Source: Allonocardiopsis opalescens (GTDB lineage Bacteria; Actinomycetota; Actinomycetes; Streptosporangiales; Streptosporangiaceae). Taken from it: a stretch of 64,000 nt of DNA. A model generated the notes under the pieces. That model had not been told where the DNA came from. It did not search any database and saw nothing but the letters and a program-made list of their open reading frames with translations. Below, piece after piece: positions 56,844-63,861 of the stretch (within the stretch, counting starts at the first letter, position 1; each line of letters begins with the position of its first letter). A program made the position numbers and the translations under genes. Where the stretch lies: assembly GCF_003002095.1 (NCBI RefSeq), contig NZ_PVZC01000012.1:1-64000 (forward strand), in the 5' to 3' direction.

Positions 56844-56874
56844 GGCTGCGCCTTCCTGGTGGCTGGTCTGTGGT

Positions 56875-56914
56875 GGGTCCGGGCCGGTGTGGGACGGGTG
56901 TCCGGCCCGGACCC
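56875..56914 (-). terminator. Strong hairpin with octamer in the loop
   Basis: GGGTCCGGGCCGG / CCGGCCCGGACCC, a perfect 13-base stem between two leftward genes. The 14-base loop contains a GTGGGACG octamer (56889), the motif arrayed at 49.6-50.8 kb. Probably an attenuator. Confidence 0.55.
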
Positions 56915-57025
56915 TGCCCGGCACGTCGCGGGGGCGGTGTGCCGGGCGGCGGGCCTGCGTGGCGACCCGCCAGCCGCGAACCCCGGTGGAGGGGCACTCA
57001 CCGGGTGGTCGCGGCCGTGTGGTGG

Positions 57026-57184
57026 CTAGTGGATCTCCTCGACGTAGACGCGGGTCGGCTCGCCCCACGTGGGGCGGCTCGCGTTGAACTCGCGGGCGAC
57101 CCTCTCGGCCTCGTCTCGGGTGTCGAAGGTCTGCTCTAGGTGCGGTTCGGGCTGGTCGTCGAAGTACAGGCCGTACTTGCTCAT
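57026..57184 (-). CDS. Small protein, 52 aa
   Basis: MSKYGLYFDDQPEPHLEQTF then DTRDEAERVAREFN and TRVYVEEIH: a beta-alpha-beta pattern with good codon use. The ribosome site is weak. Confidence 0.5.
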   Translation of the reverse strand: MSKYGLYFDDQPEPHLEQTFDTRDEAERVAREFNASRPTWGEPTRVYVEEIH

Positions 57185-57266
57185 CTGGGCTGCTCCACGG
57201 TGTGGTGGTTGGTGGCCCCGACCCTGGCGGCCAGGACGGCGACGTCAGAGCCGGGGTGGTTTGGGG

Positions 57267-57317
57267 GCCTCGCGGCTGGGCCTGTTACTCCGGGGCGGGA
57301 GGACCCAACCGCGAGGC
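57267..57317 (-). terminator. Hairpin after the HTH gene
   Basis: GCCTCGCGG / CCGCGAGGC plus TGGG/CCCA, long loop, 3 bases beyond the stop of the leftward gene. Likely limits transcription into the operon. Confidence 0.45.
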
Positions 57318-57320
57318 GTT

Positions 57321-57563
57321 CTAGGGGGCGGACCTGCGCCACTCGATGGCGAACTCTTCGATGGAGACGGTTCGCCACTGCGCGGCTTCCACGAGTGCAT
57401 CGATGAACGCTCGGCTGACCAGCGCACGACGCCCGATCTTCAAACCGGGAATCTGCCCAGCGTCGAGCTTCCGTCGGATGCTCATCCCCGAGAACCCGAC
57501 CAGTCGGGCGGCCTCGTTCACTGAAATGAACGGACCGTCAGTGTCGGACTCGGGCGGTGTCAC
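57321..57563 (-). CDS. Excisionase-like HTH protein, 80 aa
   Basis: FISVNEAARLVGFSGMSIRR then KLDAGQIPGLKIGRRALVSR is the HTH_17/MerR-type fold of excisionases and plasmid regulators. GTG 5 bases after AGGAGG. First gene of the leftward transfer-like block; it could be Xis for the integrase or a regulator of the block. Confidence 0.75.
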   Translation of the reverse strand: MTPPESDTDGPFISVNEAARLVGFSGMSIRRKLDAGQIPGLKIGRRALVSRAFIDALVEAAQWRTVSIEEFAIEWRRSAP

Positions 57564-57594
57564 TGGTCCTCCTAGGTGCTCTTGCGTCACCACC

Positions 57595-57623
57595 ACTATC
57601 AGCCTAGAGAGCCTTAGTGTCAA
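57595..57623 (-). promoter_or_regulatory. Promoter of the leftward transfer-like block
   Basis: Read leftward: TTGACA, a 17-base spacer, GATAGT. It is very similar to the promoter at 59683 (TTGACA and GATAGT). Faces away from the GntR gene. Confidence 0.7.
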
Positions 57624-57709
57624 GGAGAAGTTTGATCCCTAGATCACTGAACGCACGTGGGTCACTCAGGGAACTGAGGGAACGAGGAATTTGGGTTCCG
57701 GACCGACCG

Positions 57710-57737
57710 TTGACCCCGATGTACGCTGACCTAGGTA
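57710..57737 (+). promoter_or_regulatory. Promoter of the GntR gene
   Basis: TTGACC, a 16-base spacer, TAGGTA, about 39 bases before the ATG. The -10 region contains CCTAGGT, also found in the 59683 promoter and near the start of the 57563 gene, a candidate GntR site. Confidence 0.55.
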
Positions 57738-57775
57738 CCAAAGAGAGCAAAGAGCCCACAGATAGCGAGGCATCC

Positions 57776-58531
57776 ATGACACCGCGCCGGCCAGTGAGCT
57801 ACCTCCAGGTCGCCGAGGAGCTACGCCGCCGCATCCACAGCGGCGAGTACGGCCCCGGTGACCGGATTCCGTCCACCAGCCAACTCCAGGAAGAATTCGA
57901 CTGCGCCAACACGACCATCCAGCGAGCCATCCGCGAACTCAAGCGCGAGGGCATCGTCGAAGGGGCGACCGGATCAGGCGTCTTCGTGCGCACGGTTCGC
58001 CCCGTCATGCACGTGACGGCCTCCTACGTCACGCAGGTCGGAGACCAGCCCCGCGCCTCGTGGAAGTCCGAGGCGGAACGGCTGGGCATGCGAGGCGACC
58101 AGCGCATCACCCACGTTGGGACCGTGGAGGCGCCACCGGAGATCGCTGTCCACTTGGGTGTGGACGAAGGCGAGCCTGTCGCCATCCGCCGCCGTGTGAT
58201 GCTGCTCGATGGCGAACCCGTGCAGCTGGCTGATTCCTACTACCCGCTCGACCTCGCGCAGGGCACGCCGCTCGCAGCCCCCGGCAAGCTGGTCGGCGGG
58301 ACGGTCGGCGTCCTTGAGTCCCTGGTGGAACTCGGAGACTTCGAGGAGAAGGTGCGGGCGCGCGCTGCTACTGCCGACGAGCAGCGGGACCTGAAGTTGA
58401 ATCCCGGGGCGATCGTGCTGGTGATGATCCGGACGACGCTCACCACCGATGGGCGCCCTGTCGAGGTGGGGTACACGGTGCTGACGGCTGATCGCCATGA
58501 GCTGTGCTATCGGCTGCCAGCCCGCGCGTGA
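57776..58531 (+). CDS. GntR-family (HutC/UTRA) transcriptional regulator, 251 aa
   Basis: N-terminal winged helix (VAEELRRRIHSGEYGPGDRI; STSQLQEEFDCANTTIQRAI; REGIVEGATGSGVFV) and a UTRA effector domain (RRRVMLLDGEPVQLADSYYP; EVGYTVLTADRHELCYRLP). GntR/UTRA proteins such as KorSA and TraR control transfer genes in Streptomyces plasmids and integrative elements. It faces divergently from the transfer-like operon, which supports that role. Confidence 0.9.
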   Translation: MTPRRPVSYLQVAEELRRRIHSGEYGPGDRIPSTSQLQEEFDCANTTIQRAIRELKREGIVEGATGSGVFVRTVRPVMHVTASYVTQVGDQPRASWKSEAERLGMRGDQRITHVGTVEAPPEIAVHLGVDEGEPVAIRRRVMLLDGEPVQLADSYYPLDLAQGTPLAAPGKLVGGTVGVLESLVELGDFEEKVRARAATADEQRDLKLNPGAIVLVMIRTTLTTDGRPVEVGYTVLTADRHELCYRLPARA

Positions 58532-58560
58532 ACGGAGCGCCCAGGAGGCGCACCAGCCGA

Positions 58561-58592
58561 GAGAGCCCCGACTGTGACCGGTCGGGGCTCTC
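58561..58592. terminator. Bidirectional terminator between convergent GntR genes
   Basis: GAGAGCCCCGAC / GTCGGGGCTCTC, a perfect 12-base stem with an 8-base loop. Confidence 0.8.
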
Positions 58593-58603
58593 GCATGTTT
58601 CGG

Positions 58604-58846
58604 CTAGACGATGAAGGTTCCCTTGGCTGGCAGTGTGCGGACGGCGCCGCGGTCGCGCAGCACCCTGATGGCGCGTCGAGCCGTGTCAATGGAAACCTCG
58701 TACTCGGCGGCGAGGTCGCGCTCACCGGGCAACCGCGCACCGGAATTCAGGTCTCCTGAGGCGATACGCGCCTCGATGTGGTCGGCCATCTGAACGTAGA
58801 CGTACTCGTGCGGCGCTGGCTCCCACGCCGCAAGATCATCTGCCAT
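58604..58846 (-). CDS. Short GntR-type DNA-binding protein without effector domain, 80 aa
   Basis: VQMADHIEARIASGDLNSGA, LPGERDLAAEYEVSIDTARR and LRDRGAVRTLPAKGTFIV make one winged-helix domain and nothing more. Single-domain GntR proteins often pair with larger regulators. ATG 58846; an in-frame GTG at 58855 is possible. Confidence 0.8.
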   Translation of the reverse strand: MADDLAAWEPAPHEYVYVQMADHIEARIASGDLNSGARLPGERDLAAEYEVSIDTARRAIRVLRDRGAVRTLPAKGTFIV

Positions 58847-58888
58847 GTACCCCACCGTAGAACGGTGCTGAGCTGCGCCGATGTAGGC

Positions 58889-58926
58889 AGAGCGGCGCAC
58901 CGCTATGCGCCGCGTGGCACCGCTCT
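58889..58926. promoter_or_regulatory. Nested inverted repeats between divergent genes
   Basis: GCGGCGCA / TGCGCCGC (58892-58913) lies inside the wider pair CAGAGCGG (58889) / CCGCTCTG (58919). The position between the short GntR gene and the 58956 gene suits a regulator site. Confidence 0.4.
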
Positions 58927-58955
58927 GTAGGCTCCGACCGGAGAGAGGGGGAGCG

Positions 58956-59201
58956 ATGGCAGAGGACATGTATGTCCTTGTCGGACATGCCGGGACGCGG
59001 GAGCGGGCCCGGATACTGGCCGAGACCGTCGAAGGCGTGTACTGGGCGGACGCTGAACCTGGCGGTGACCTGATCGTGGTTGACCCGGAAGGTGTGATGC
59101 GGCTCGCCAAAGGCGGCGGGATGTGGGTGCGGGACGACGACTACGAAGTGCACATGGCGGACGGGTCGATCCTTCATCTGACTCCGGTGAAGGCGCGGTG
59201 A
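58956..59201 (+). CDS. Hypothetical protein, 81 aa
   Basis: MAEDMYVLVGHAGTRERARI, then beta strands (LIVVDPEGVMRLAKGGG; YEVHMADGSILHLTP). GGGGGAG precedes ATG. A small alpha/beta protein; family not recognised. Confidence 0.6.
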   Translation: MAEDMYVLVGHAGTRERARILAETVEGVYWADAEPGGDLIVVDPEGVMRLAKGGGMWVRDDDYEVHMADGSILHLTPVKAR

Positions 59202-59220
59202 CGGAGGGCATCTACACGCC

Positions 59221-59619
59221 ATGACCACCGAAGCTCTCGTGTGCGCAGCCGTTGTCGTCCGTGCCGGACACCTGTTGCTCGTTCGGCGACGCGTTGCTGA
59301 AGGGTGTCTGTCGTGGCAACTCCCGGCCGGCAAGGCGGAACCGGAGGAGTCCGCAGAGGTGGCCGCGGCGAGGGAGGCGCTGGAAGAGACCGGCGTGCTC
59401 GTCGAACCGGTCCAGTACCTCGGCGAGCGGGTCCATCCGTTGACCCGACGCAGGATGGCCTATGTCGCTTGCAAGTTCGTGTCTGGCGAGGCTCACGTCG
59501 TAGATGCGGATGAGATCGCCCAAGTGGCCTGGGCTGCTCCCGACGAATGGAGTGACCTGGTGCCTTACGGATTCGCGCCGATGGTGCAGGACTACCTCGC
59601 CAGCGTGGAAGCCTGCTGA
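59221..59619 (+). CDS. Nudix hydrolase, 132 aa
   Basis: Canonical Nudix box: GKAEPEESAEVAAAREALEE then TGVLVEP (G-x5-E-x7-REALEETGV) with all metal-binding Glu present. Hydrolyses nucleoside diphosphates linked to other groups; the 8-oxo-dGTP (MutT-like) type is possible from its size. Starts 19 bases after the previous gene. Confidence 0.92.
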   Translation: MTTEALVCAAVVVRAGHLLLVRRRVAEGCLSWQLPAGKAEPEESAEVAAAREALEETGVLVEPVQYLGERVHPLTRRRMAYVACKFVSGEAHVVDADEIAQVAWAAPDEWSDLVPYGFAPMVQDYLASVEAC

Positions 59620-59682
59620 GAGATCCGTTCCGCCGCATGGACTGGGTCTTACTGTATTCAAGGATAGGGACTAAGGTTCCCC

Positions 59683-59712
59683 TTGACACCTAGGTTACTA
59701 ACGGTCGATAGT
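59683..59712 (+). promoter_or_regulatory. Promoter of the 59.8-62 kb rightward unit
   Basis: TTGACA, an 18-base spacer, GATAGT. CCTAGGT sits at the start of the spacer. Same architecture as the leftward promoter at 57595. Confidence 0.7.
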
Positions 59713-59725
59713 TGAGCACAGAGAA

Positions 59726-59759
59726 GCCCCGGCCGGTGTCATCACCACCGAACCGGGGC
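59726..59759 (+). terminator. 5'-leader hairpin (possible attenuator)
   Basis: GCCCCGG / CCGGGGC with an inner CGGTG/CACCG stem, located between the promoter and the first ATG. It could attenuate the unit or stabilise its mRNA. Confidence 0.5.
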
Positions 59760-59793
59760 CAAGGTCCAATCCCTGCCTACACAGGAGAACCTG

Positions 59794-60018
59794 ATGCAGC
59801 AGTTTACGCTGCCGTCCGAGCGTGTCCTCGTGACCCGCCTCCCGGACCTCGCGATCTACGCCGTCCCCGCCACCAGCCACACCACCGTTCGCATCCTCCA
59901 CAGCGACACGGGCCGCGACACCGCGCTCGTCCCGGTCGCCCAGTACCCGCGTTTCCTGACCCCTGAGGTCGTCGCCGCCGCGCAGACCGCCTACACCCGG
60001 CAGGCGGTGGCCGCGTGA
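59794..60018 (+). CDS. Hypothetical protein, 74 aa
   Basis: CAGGAGAACCTG before ATG. Beta-rich (QFTLPSERVLVTRLPDLAIY; TTVRILHSDTGRDTALV) then a helix. First gene of a coupled trio. Unknown. Confidence 0.6.
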   Translation: MQQFTLPSERVLVTRLPDLAIYAVPATSHTTVRILHSDTGRDTALVPVAQYPRFLTPEVVAAAQTAYTRQAVAA

Positions 60019-60236
60019 TCGCCGCTGACACTGTCATCCACGCCCACGGCGTCCCCGTGCATGTGTGGCAGGTCCCCACCATGGACCCGGACTTCCCGGC
60101 GATGATCATCCAGGCTGGCGATGGATCTGCGTGGGTGGCGCTGGTGCGGGACCTGACCGCCGAGACCCTAGCGGCTGCACTGGAGATCGCGGACCCCGTG
60201 ATCGGGTCCGCCCTCACCGCGGAGGTGGCCGCGTGA
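60015..60236 (+). CDS. Hypothetical protein, 73 aa
   Basis: GTGA coupling with both neighbours. TVIHAHGVPVHVWQVPTMDP, then DGSAWVALVRDLTAETLAAA: small beta-alpha protein. Unknown. Confidence 0.55.
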   Translation: MIAADTVIHAHGVPVHVWQVPTMDPDFPAMIIQAGDGSAWVALVRDLTAETLAAALEIADPVIGSALTAEVAA

Positions 60237-60421
60237 GTACCATCCCCGCCCGCGACCTGACGCCCGGCGACCGGGTCGAGTACCGCCACCACCAGGTCCA
60301 CACCGTTACGACCGTGGAGACCACCCCCGGCGGCTGGGTGACGGTTACCCAGACCGACGAGCGGGGCCGTCCGGTGGAGGTCCACTACCGGCCCGGTGAG
60401 ACCGCGCAGATCACCGCTTGA
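60233..60421 (+). CDS. Small SH3-like beta protein, 62 aa
   Basis: IPARDLTPGDRVEYRHHQVH followed by TVTTVETTPGGWVTVTQTDE: an SH3/KOW-like barrel as in other short proteins of the element. GTG start overlapping the previous stop. Confidence 0.6.
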   Translation: MSTIPARDLTPGDRVEYRHHQVHTVTTVETTPGGWVTVTQTDERGRPVEVHYRPGETAQITA

Positions 60422-60427
60422 GAAGCG

Positions 60428-60505
60428 TCCGCCGTGATCCTGCGGCGGAGAAGTCGGACCCCAGGCGCTCACCTTCCACAGCACGCGCCCGGGGTCCTTA
60501 CCCCT
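60428..60505 (+). other. Structured 5' region ahead of the 60521 gene
   Basis: A TCCGCCG / CGGCGGA hairpin (60428-60449) is followed by a second, long-range pair GGACCCC (about 60457) / GGGGTCC (about 60490). Probably terminator plus leader of the next small genes. Confidence 0.35.
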
Positions 60506-60520
60506 TTGGGAGCACCCATT

Positions 60521-60664
60521 ATGTCCACCCCCACGCCGAAGCCCACAACCCCCGAGCCCAAGCGCGGTCCCAACCGCCACGAGTACAAGCACAGCGGCGA
60601 GCTGCCGAAGTGGCGCGACGCCAACGACAAGCAGCAGGCCCAGCGGGCGAGGAAGGGGCGCTGA
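60521..60664 (+). CDS. Basic small protein, 47 aa
   Basis: MSTPTPKPTTPEPKRGPNRH then EYKHSGELPKWRDANDKQQA: Pro/Lys-rich start and a basic helix. GGGAGC precedes ATG. ATG overlap with the next gene (TGATG). Confidence 0.55.
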   Translation: MSTPTPKPTTPEPKRGPNRHEYKHSGELPKWRDANDKQQAQRARKGR

Positions 60665-61032
60665 TGTCCTTCACCCTTCCGGGCCTCGTAGTCCACCCCG
60701 ACGGGGTCGCCGAGCCCGTGGACATCCCCGGCACCAACCCGCACGGGCACATCCGCCGCCTCCTCGGCGGCGACCCGCGAATCCACGTCGACCACCCCAC
60801 CGGCCTGCGGACCTGGGCGCAGCCACCCACATCGAAGGGGCGCTGCCCCAGCGGCGACTTCAACCCCGCAGCGAGCCTGGTGGCCGCCGCCTACGGCCAC
60901 GACCGCGCCACCTACCACGGGCCTGTGCTGGTGATGGGCGCCAGCACACGCTGGGACCATCGCCGGCTGATCCGGACCGTCGGTGCCCGGGTCCGCGGCG
61001 AGTACAAGCCGTGCATCGCCTGCGGCCGATAA
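60664..61032 (+). CDS. Hypothetical protein, 122 aa (DUF3846-like start)
   Basis: FTLPGLVVHPDGVAEPVDIP, then HGHIRRLLGGDPRIHVDHP and an internal NPAASLVAAAYGHDRATYHG resemble DUF3846-type phage proteins. Two Cys at the end (CIACGR). Function unknown. Confidence 0.6.
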   Translation: MSFTLPGLVVHPDGVAEPVDIPGTNPHGHIRRLLGGDPRIHVDHPTGLRTWAQPPTSKGRCPSGDFNPAASLVAAAYGHDRATYHGPVLVMGASTRWDHRRLIRTVGARVRGEYKPCIACGR

Positions 61033-61069
61033 CCAATCACACGCACGAGACATCGAAGGAGCCCCGCTG

Positions 61070-61288
61070 ATGGGACTGTTCAGCCGCAAGACCAACGCCG
61101 ATCGCCCGCAGACGGTTGCCCTGCGCAACCAGTACAAGGCGCGGGTCCGCGAGATCGAGAAGCAGATCGCCGACCTCGACGCCGACCACGCCCGCGACCC
61201 CTCCGACCCGCAGGGCCACCACCACATCCGCCGGAACCTCGAAGCGAACCTGTCCATCTGCAAGGACAACGTCCGCGACCTCACCTGA
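61070..61288 (+). CDS. Hypothetical helical protein, 72 aa
   Basis: QYKARVREIEKQIADLDADH and HHIRRNLEANLSICKDNVRD: coiled-coil-like. GAAGGAG upstream of ATG. Confidence 0.55.
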   Translation: MGLFSRKTNADRPQTVALRNQYKARVREIEKQIADLDADHARDPSDPQGHHHIRRNLEANLSICKDNVRDLT

Positions 61289-61314
61289 CCCACCGCCCGC
61301 CCGGATCCAGCCGG

Positions 61315-61339
61315 CGCCCCGGGTGCAACGCCCGGGGCG
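61315..61339 (+). terminator. Hairpin between small genes
   Basis: CGCCCCGGG / CCCGGGGCG perfect 9-base stem, 7-base loop, in a 94-base gap. Confidence 0.6.
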
Positions 61340-61382
61340 GGCGCGTCCCCTCACTCACTCCTACTGCAAGGGAGACCCAACC

Positions 61383-62081
61383 ATGCCCGCCCCCGCCTAC
61401 TACATGCTGACCGTCGCCACCAGCCACGCCCCCGGAGACACCATTCCCGACGACGGCGAATGGTCCCCAGCCGCCGTGTACACCGACGATCCCCGCAAGC
61501 TCGAAGCGTCCGAGCTGCTGGGTGGTGACGGCGACCTCGTCGACATCGTCAACGGCGTCGTCCATCCGCAGATCCTGCGCGTCACCCCAACGGGCCCGGT
61601 GCGGCTGCACAGCGACTACTACAAGAACACTGACGGCGCCCCTGAGTTCGGGGACCTGCTCGAAGCCGAACGGTGGACCGTGGCGGCGGTCGAACCGCTG
61701 GCGGCGCTCCTGGGGCCGCAGGCCGACCACATCACCGCCGCCATCCGGCTCGGGTTCCCCGCCATCGACGGCGACTCCCCGACCGCCCTGGCCTACGCCG
61801 CGGCGGTCGACCACCACTGGGAGCGGGTCGGGGCACCGGCCGTCCACGATGCCGAGGAAGCCGCCCGAATCGCCCTGAGGCACGCTGGCGTCGACGACTA
61901 CTGGTGGGCCCACAGCGGCTGCGTGGGAGGCAGCGAGCTGATGGCCCTGGCGGCCCGCGACCTGATCGGCTCGACACCAGCGTGGACTCAGGACGCTTAC
62001 GACCTGCTCACCAGTCCGTGGCGGGCGAGTGTGGGACCGCTTCACCCCGACGACGCGCCGCTGACCGTAACTGCCCACTGA
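61383..62081 (+). CDS. Hypothetical protein, 232 aa
   Basis: AGGGAGACCCAACC precedes ATG. Soluble, acidic alpha/beta protein with helical C-terminal half (AARIALRHAGVDDYWWAHSG; GGSELMALAARDLIGS). Not recognised. Confidence 0.6.
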   Translation: MPAPAYYMLTVATSHAPGDTIPDDGEWSPAAVYTDDPRKLEASELLGGDGDLVDIVNGVVHPQILRVTPTGPVRLHSDYYKNTDGAPEFGDLLEAERWTVAAVEPLAALLGPQADHITAAIRLGFPAIDGDSPTALAYAAAVDHHWERVGAPAVHDAEEAARIALRHAGVDDYWWAHSGCVGGSELMALAARDLIGSTPAWTQDAYDLLTSPWRASVGPLHPDDAPLTVTAH

Positions 62082-62104
62082 CCATCACAGAAATGGAGCA
62101 CACC

Positions 62105-62446
62105 ATGCCCAACCCAACCGAACACTGTCCCGACTGCGGCGTCGGAATCGGCGCCCGCCATGACACCGACTGCGACTGGGCTCAATGCGCCGCCACCGGC
62201 ACCCAGTACCTCATGTGCCCCGACGAGGGCCCCGACTGCCGCCCCGACCACTGGAACGGCTACATGGGCGGCGGGAAGGAAGCCGTGGACCTCGGCTGGT
62301 GGATCGTGTGGGTTCCGCCGGCGCCAGGGGAGGTGGGTGGCCGGTTCGTGCCGTGCCCGCCGGACATGAAGGACGCCATCCCGGACACTCAGCGCGTGAT
62401 GCGCACCCACAAGTGGGACCGGGCCCGCGAGTGCTGGGTGCGGTAG
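62105..62446 (+). CDS. Zinc-finger phage protein, 113 aa
   Basis: CPDCGVGIGARHDTDCDWAQ then C at 28 gives a CxxC...H...C finger typical of actinophage proteins with a GWWIVWVPP core. GGAGC upstream of the ATG decides the start over ATG 62093. Confidence 0.7.
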   Translation: MPNPTEHCPDCGVGIGARHDTDCDWAQCAATGTQYLMCPDEGPDCRPDHWNGYMGGGKEAVDLGWWIVWVPPAPGEVGGRFVPCPPDMKDAIPDTQRVMRTHKWDRARECWVR

Positions 62447-62462
62447 TTCACGGGCGCTGACC

Positions 62463-62795
62463 GTGCTTGAGAGGAAACCGCTGGTGGACCTGACCCAGAG
62501 CGAGACTGAAGACCTGCGATCGGCCCTGAGTTGCGCTTTCGGCGCCGACCTCGCCGACGAATTCAGCGAGGACTTCCTGATCTGCTTGGTTTCCCGCCTG
62601 CCAGCGACGGTGATCGAGCTGGCCGACGAGTGGACCTGGAATGACACCGAGGTGCGCGAGGCCGCCTGCGCTGAAGCCGAACGGCTCCTCGGCGTGGCCG
62701 ACATGGCCCCTGGGGAGACCCCGCGAGGTTCGTCGATGAGGCGAGAGCTTCCTACGCGGCGTGGACCCGCCCAAGCCCGGACGCCTGAGTGCTGA
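62463..62795 (+). CDS. Hypothetical protein, 110 aa
   Basis: GTG start. Helical (LTQSETEDLRSALSCAFGAD; EFSEDFLICLVSRLPATVIE) with a basic tail that may be disordered. Unknown. Confidence 0.5.
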   Translation: MLERKPLVDLTQSETEDLRSALSCAFGADLADEFSEDFLICLVSRLPATVIELADEWTWNDTEVREAACAEAERLLGVADMAPGETPRGSSMRRELPTRRGPAQARTPEC

Positions 62796-62842
62796 GTGCA
62801 GTGACAGGAACGAGTGCTGAACGCGTAAGAAGGTAGATAGGT

Positions 62843-63706
62843 ATGAACTCTAATCCCGAAGGGCACTCGACTTCCACCATGGCCGCCCTCTGGTGGATTG
62901 AGATGGTCCGCGAACTCCGGTTGGACGCGGACCTCACCGCTGTCGCTGAATCTCTCGCTCGGCATGCGAACCCCTCAGGGAAGGACTCCAACCCCGGGCG
63001 CAAGAAGGTTAGCCAGGACACTGGACTACCGCCCAATGACGTCACTAAGGCATTCCGGAAGCTGCAAAGTATCGGCGTTCTGGACGTAGCCCGCGATTAC
63101 ACACCCCAGGGATTCACGCTCTACCTCCTGGTCGACCCCTCGAAGCCACACAGAGATCAGAAGAACGACATCCTCATGCCAACAGAAGACGTCAAGGCTC
63201 CCTCGGATGCGCTGCTCATTGCGCTGCCGCCCCTGAGCGAGGCCCACGCCCCCCACAAAGATCCGAACCCTCGGGGAAGCCTCATGGGTGTCGCGCCAGC
63301 CTCGATCTATCCCAAGTCGACGCCTAGGCGCAGGCCCGTTCGTGGCCAGTCGAAGCCGGAGCATCCGGTGAAGCGCAAGGGAGTCCGCCGCAAGGAGACC
63401 ATCCTGTACCGCTACTACGACGATAAGGACGTCCTGCTGTACGTCGGGGTGTCCGCGAACATGCCCGGCCGCTTGGAGGGGCACGAAGACGATTCGACAT
63501 GGATGGACTTCGCAGCCCGATCCACCCTGGAGCACTTCACTGACCGAGCCGACGCCGAAGCCGCTGAGATCACCGCGATCGAGACGGATCGGCCGATCTT
63601 CAACATCCTCCACAACGAGAACCCGGATCGCGTGCGACGGATCGTCGACTACCTGATCGACCGAGACCGACGAGACCTGTTGGTGCCGCTGATCTCGCGG
63701 GGATGA
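62843..63706 (+). CDS. Winged-helix protein with C-terminal GIY-YIG-like nuclease domain, 287 aa
   Basis: Residues 15-100 form a helix-turn-helix/winged domain (WWIEMVRELRLDADLTAVAE; VSQDTGLPPNDVTKAFRKLQ). A basic linker precedes a GIY-YIG-type domain (about 188-265): LYRYYDDKDVLLYVGVS stands for the GIY...YIG strands, then an Arg (GRLEGHEDD) and a Glu (EAAEITAIETDRPIFNIL). Fusions like this occur in Streptomyces plasmids and phages; DNA nicking or a regulatory role is possible. Confidence 0.75.
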   Translation: MNSNPEGHSTSTMAALWWIEMVRELRLDADLTAVAESLARHANPSGKDSNPGRKKVSQDTGLPPNDVTKAFRKLQSIGVLDVARDYTPQGFTLYLLVDPSKPHRDQKNDILMPTEDVKAPSDALLIALPPLSEAHAPHKDPNPRGSLMGVAPASIYPKSTPRRRPVRGQSKPEHPVKRKGVRRKETILYRYYDDKDVLLYVGVSANMPGRLEGHEDDSTWMDFAARSTLEHFTDRADAEAAEITAIETDRPIFNILHNENPDRVRRIVDYLIDRDRRDLLVPLISRG

Positions 63707-63852
63707 ACACGGACTCGCTGCGTGGGGCGCTTGACCGGATCGTGTGGCGGGGTGGTGGCGCGCCCCGTCACGATCTGGACAACCCGGATTTCCGGGACGC
63801 CCTGGAAACGCACCCATCGGTAACCCTCGTGTGCTTACTCTGTACTGAGTAA
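63703..63852 (+). CDS. Short hypothetical protein, 49 aa
   Basis: ATG overlaps the preceding TGA. MNTDSLRGALDRIVWRGGGA then PRHDLDNPDFRDALETHPSV: plausible folded start, hydrophobic Cys end. Its 3' end overlaps the operator of the next gene, so it may be spurious at the end. Confidence 0.4.
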   Translation: MNTDSLRGALDRIVWRGGGAPRHDLDNPDFRDALETHPSVTLVCLLCTE

Positions 63853-63854
63853 GC
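63833..63854. promoter_or_regulatory. Perfect palindrome ahead of antitoxin-like gene
   Basis: GCTTACTC-TGTACT-GAGTAAGC, 8-base arms, ending 7 bases before ATG 63862. Typical of operators bound by ribbon-helix-helix antitoxins that repress their own operon. Confidence 0.6.
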
Positions 63855-63861
63855 TCGAATC

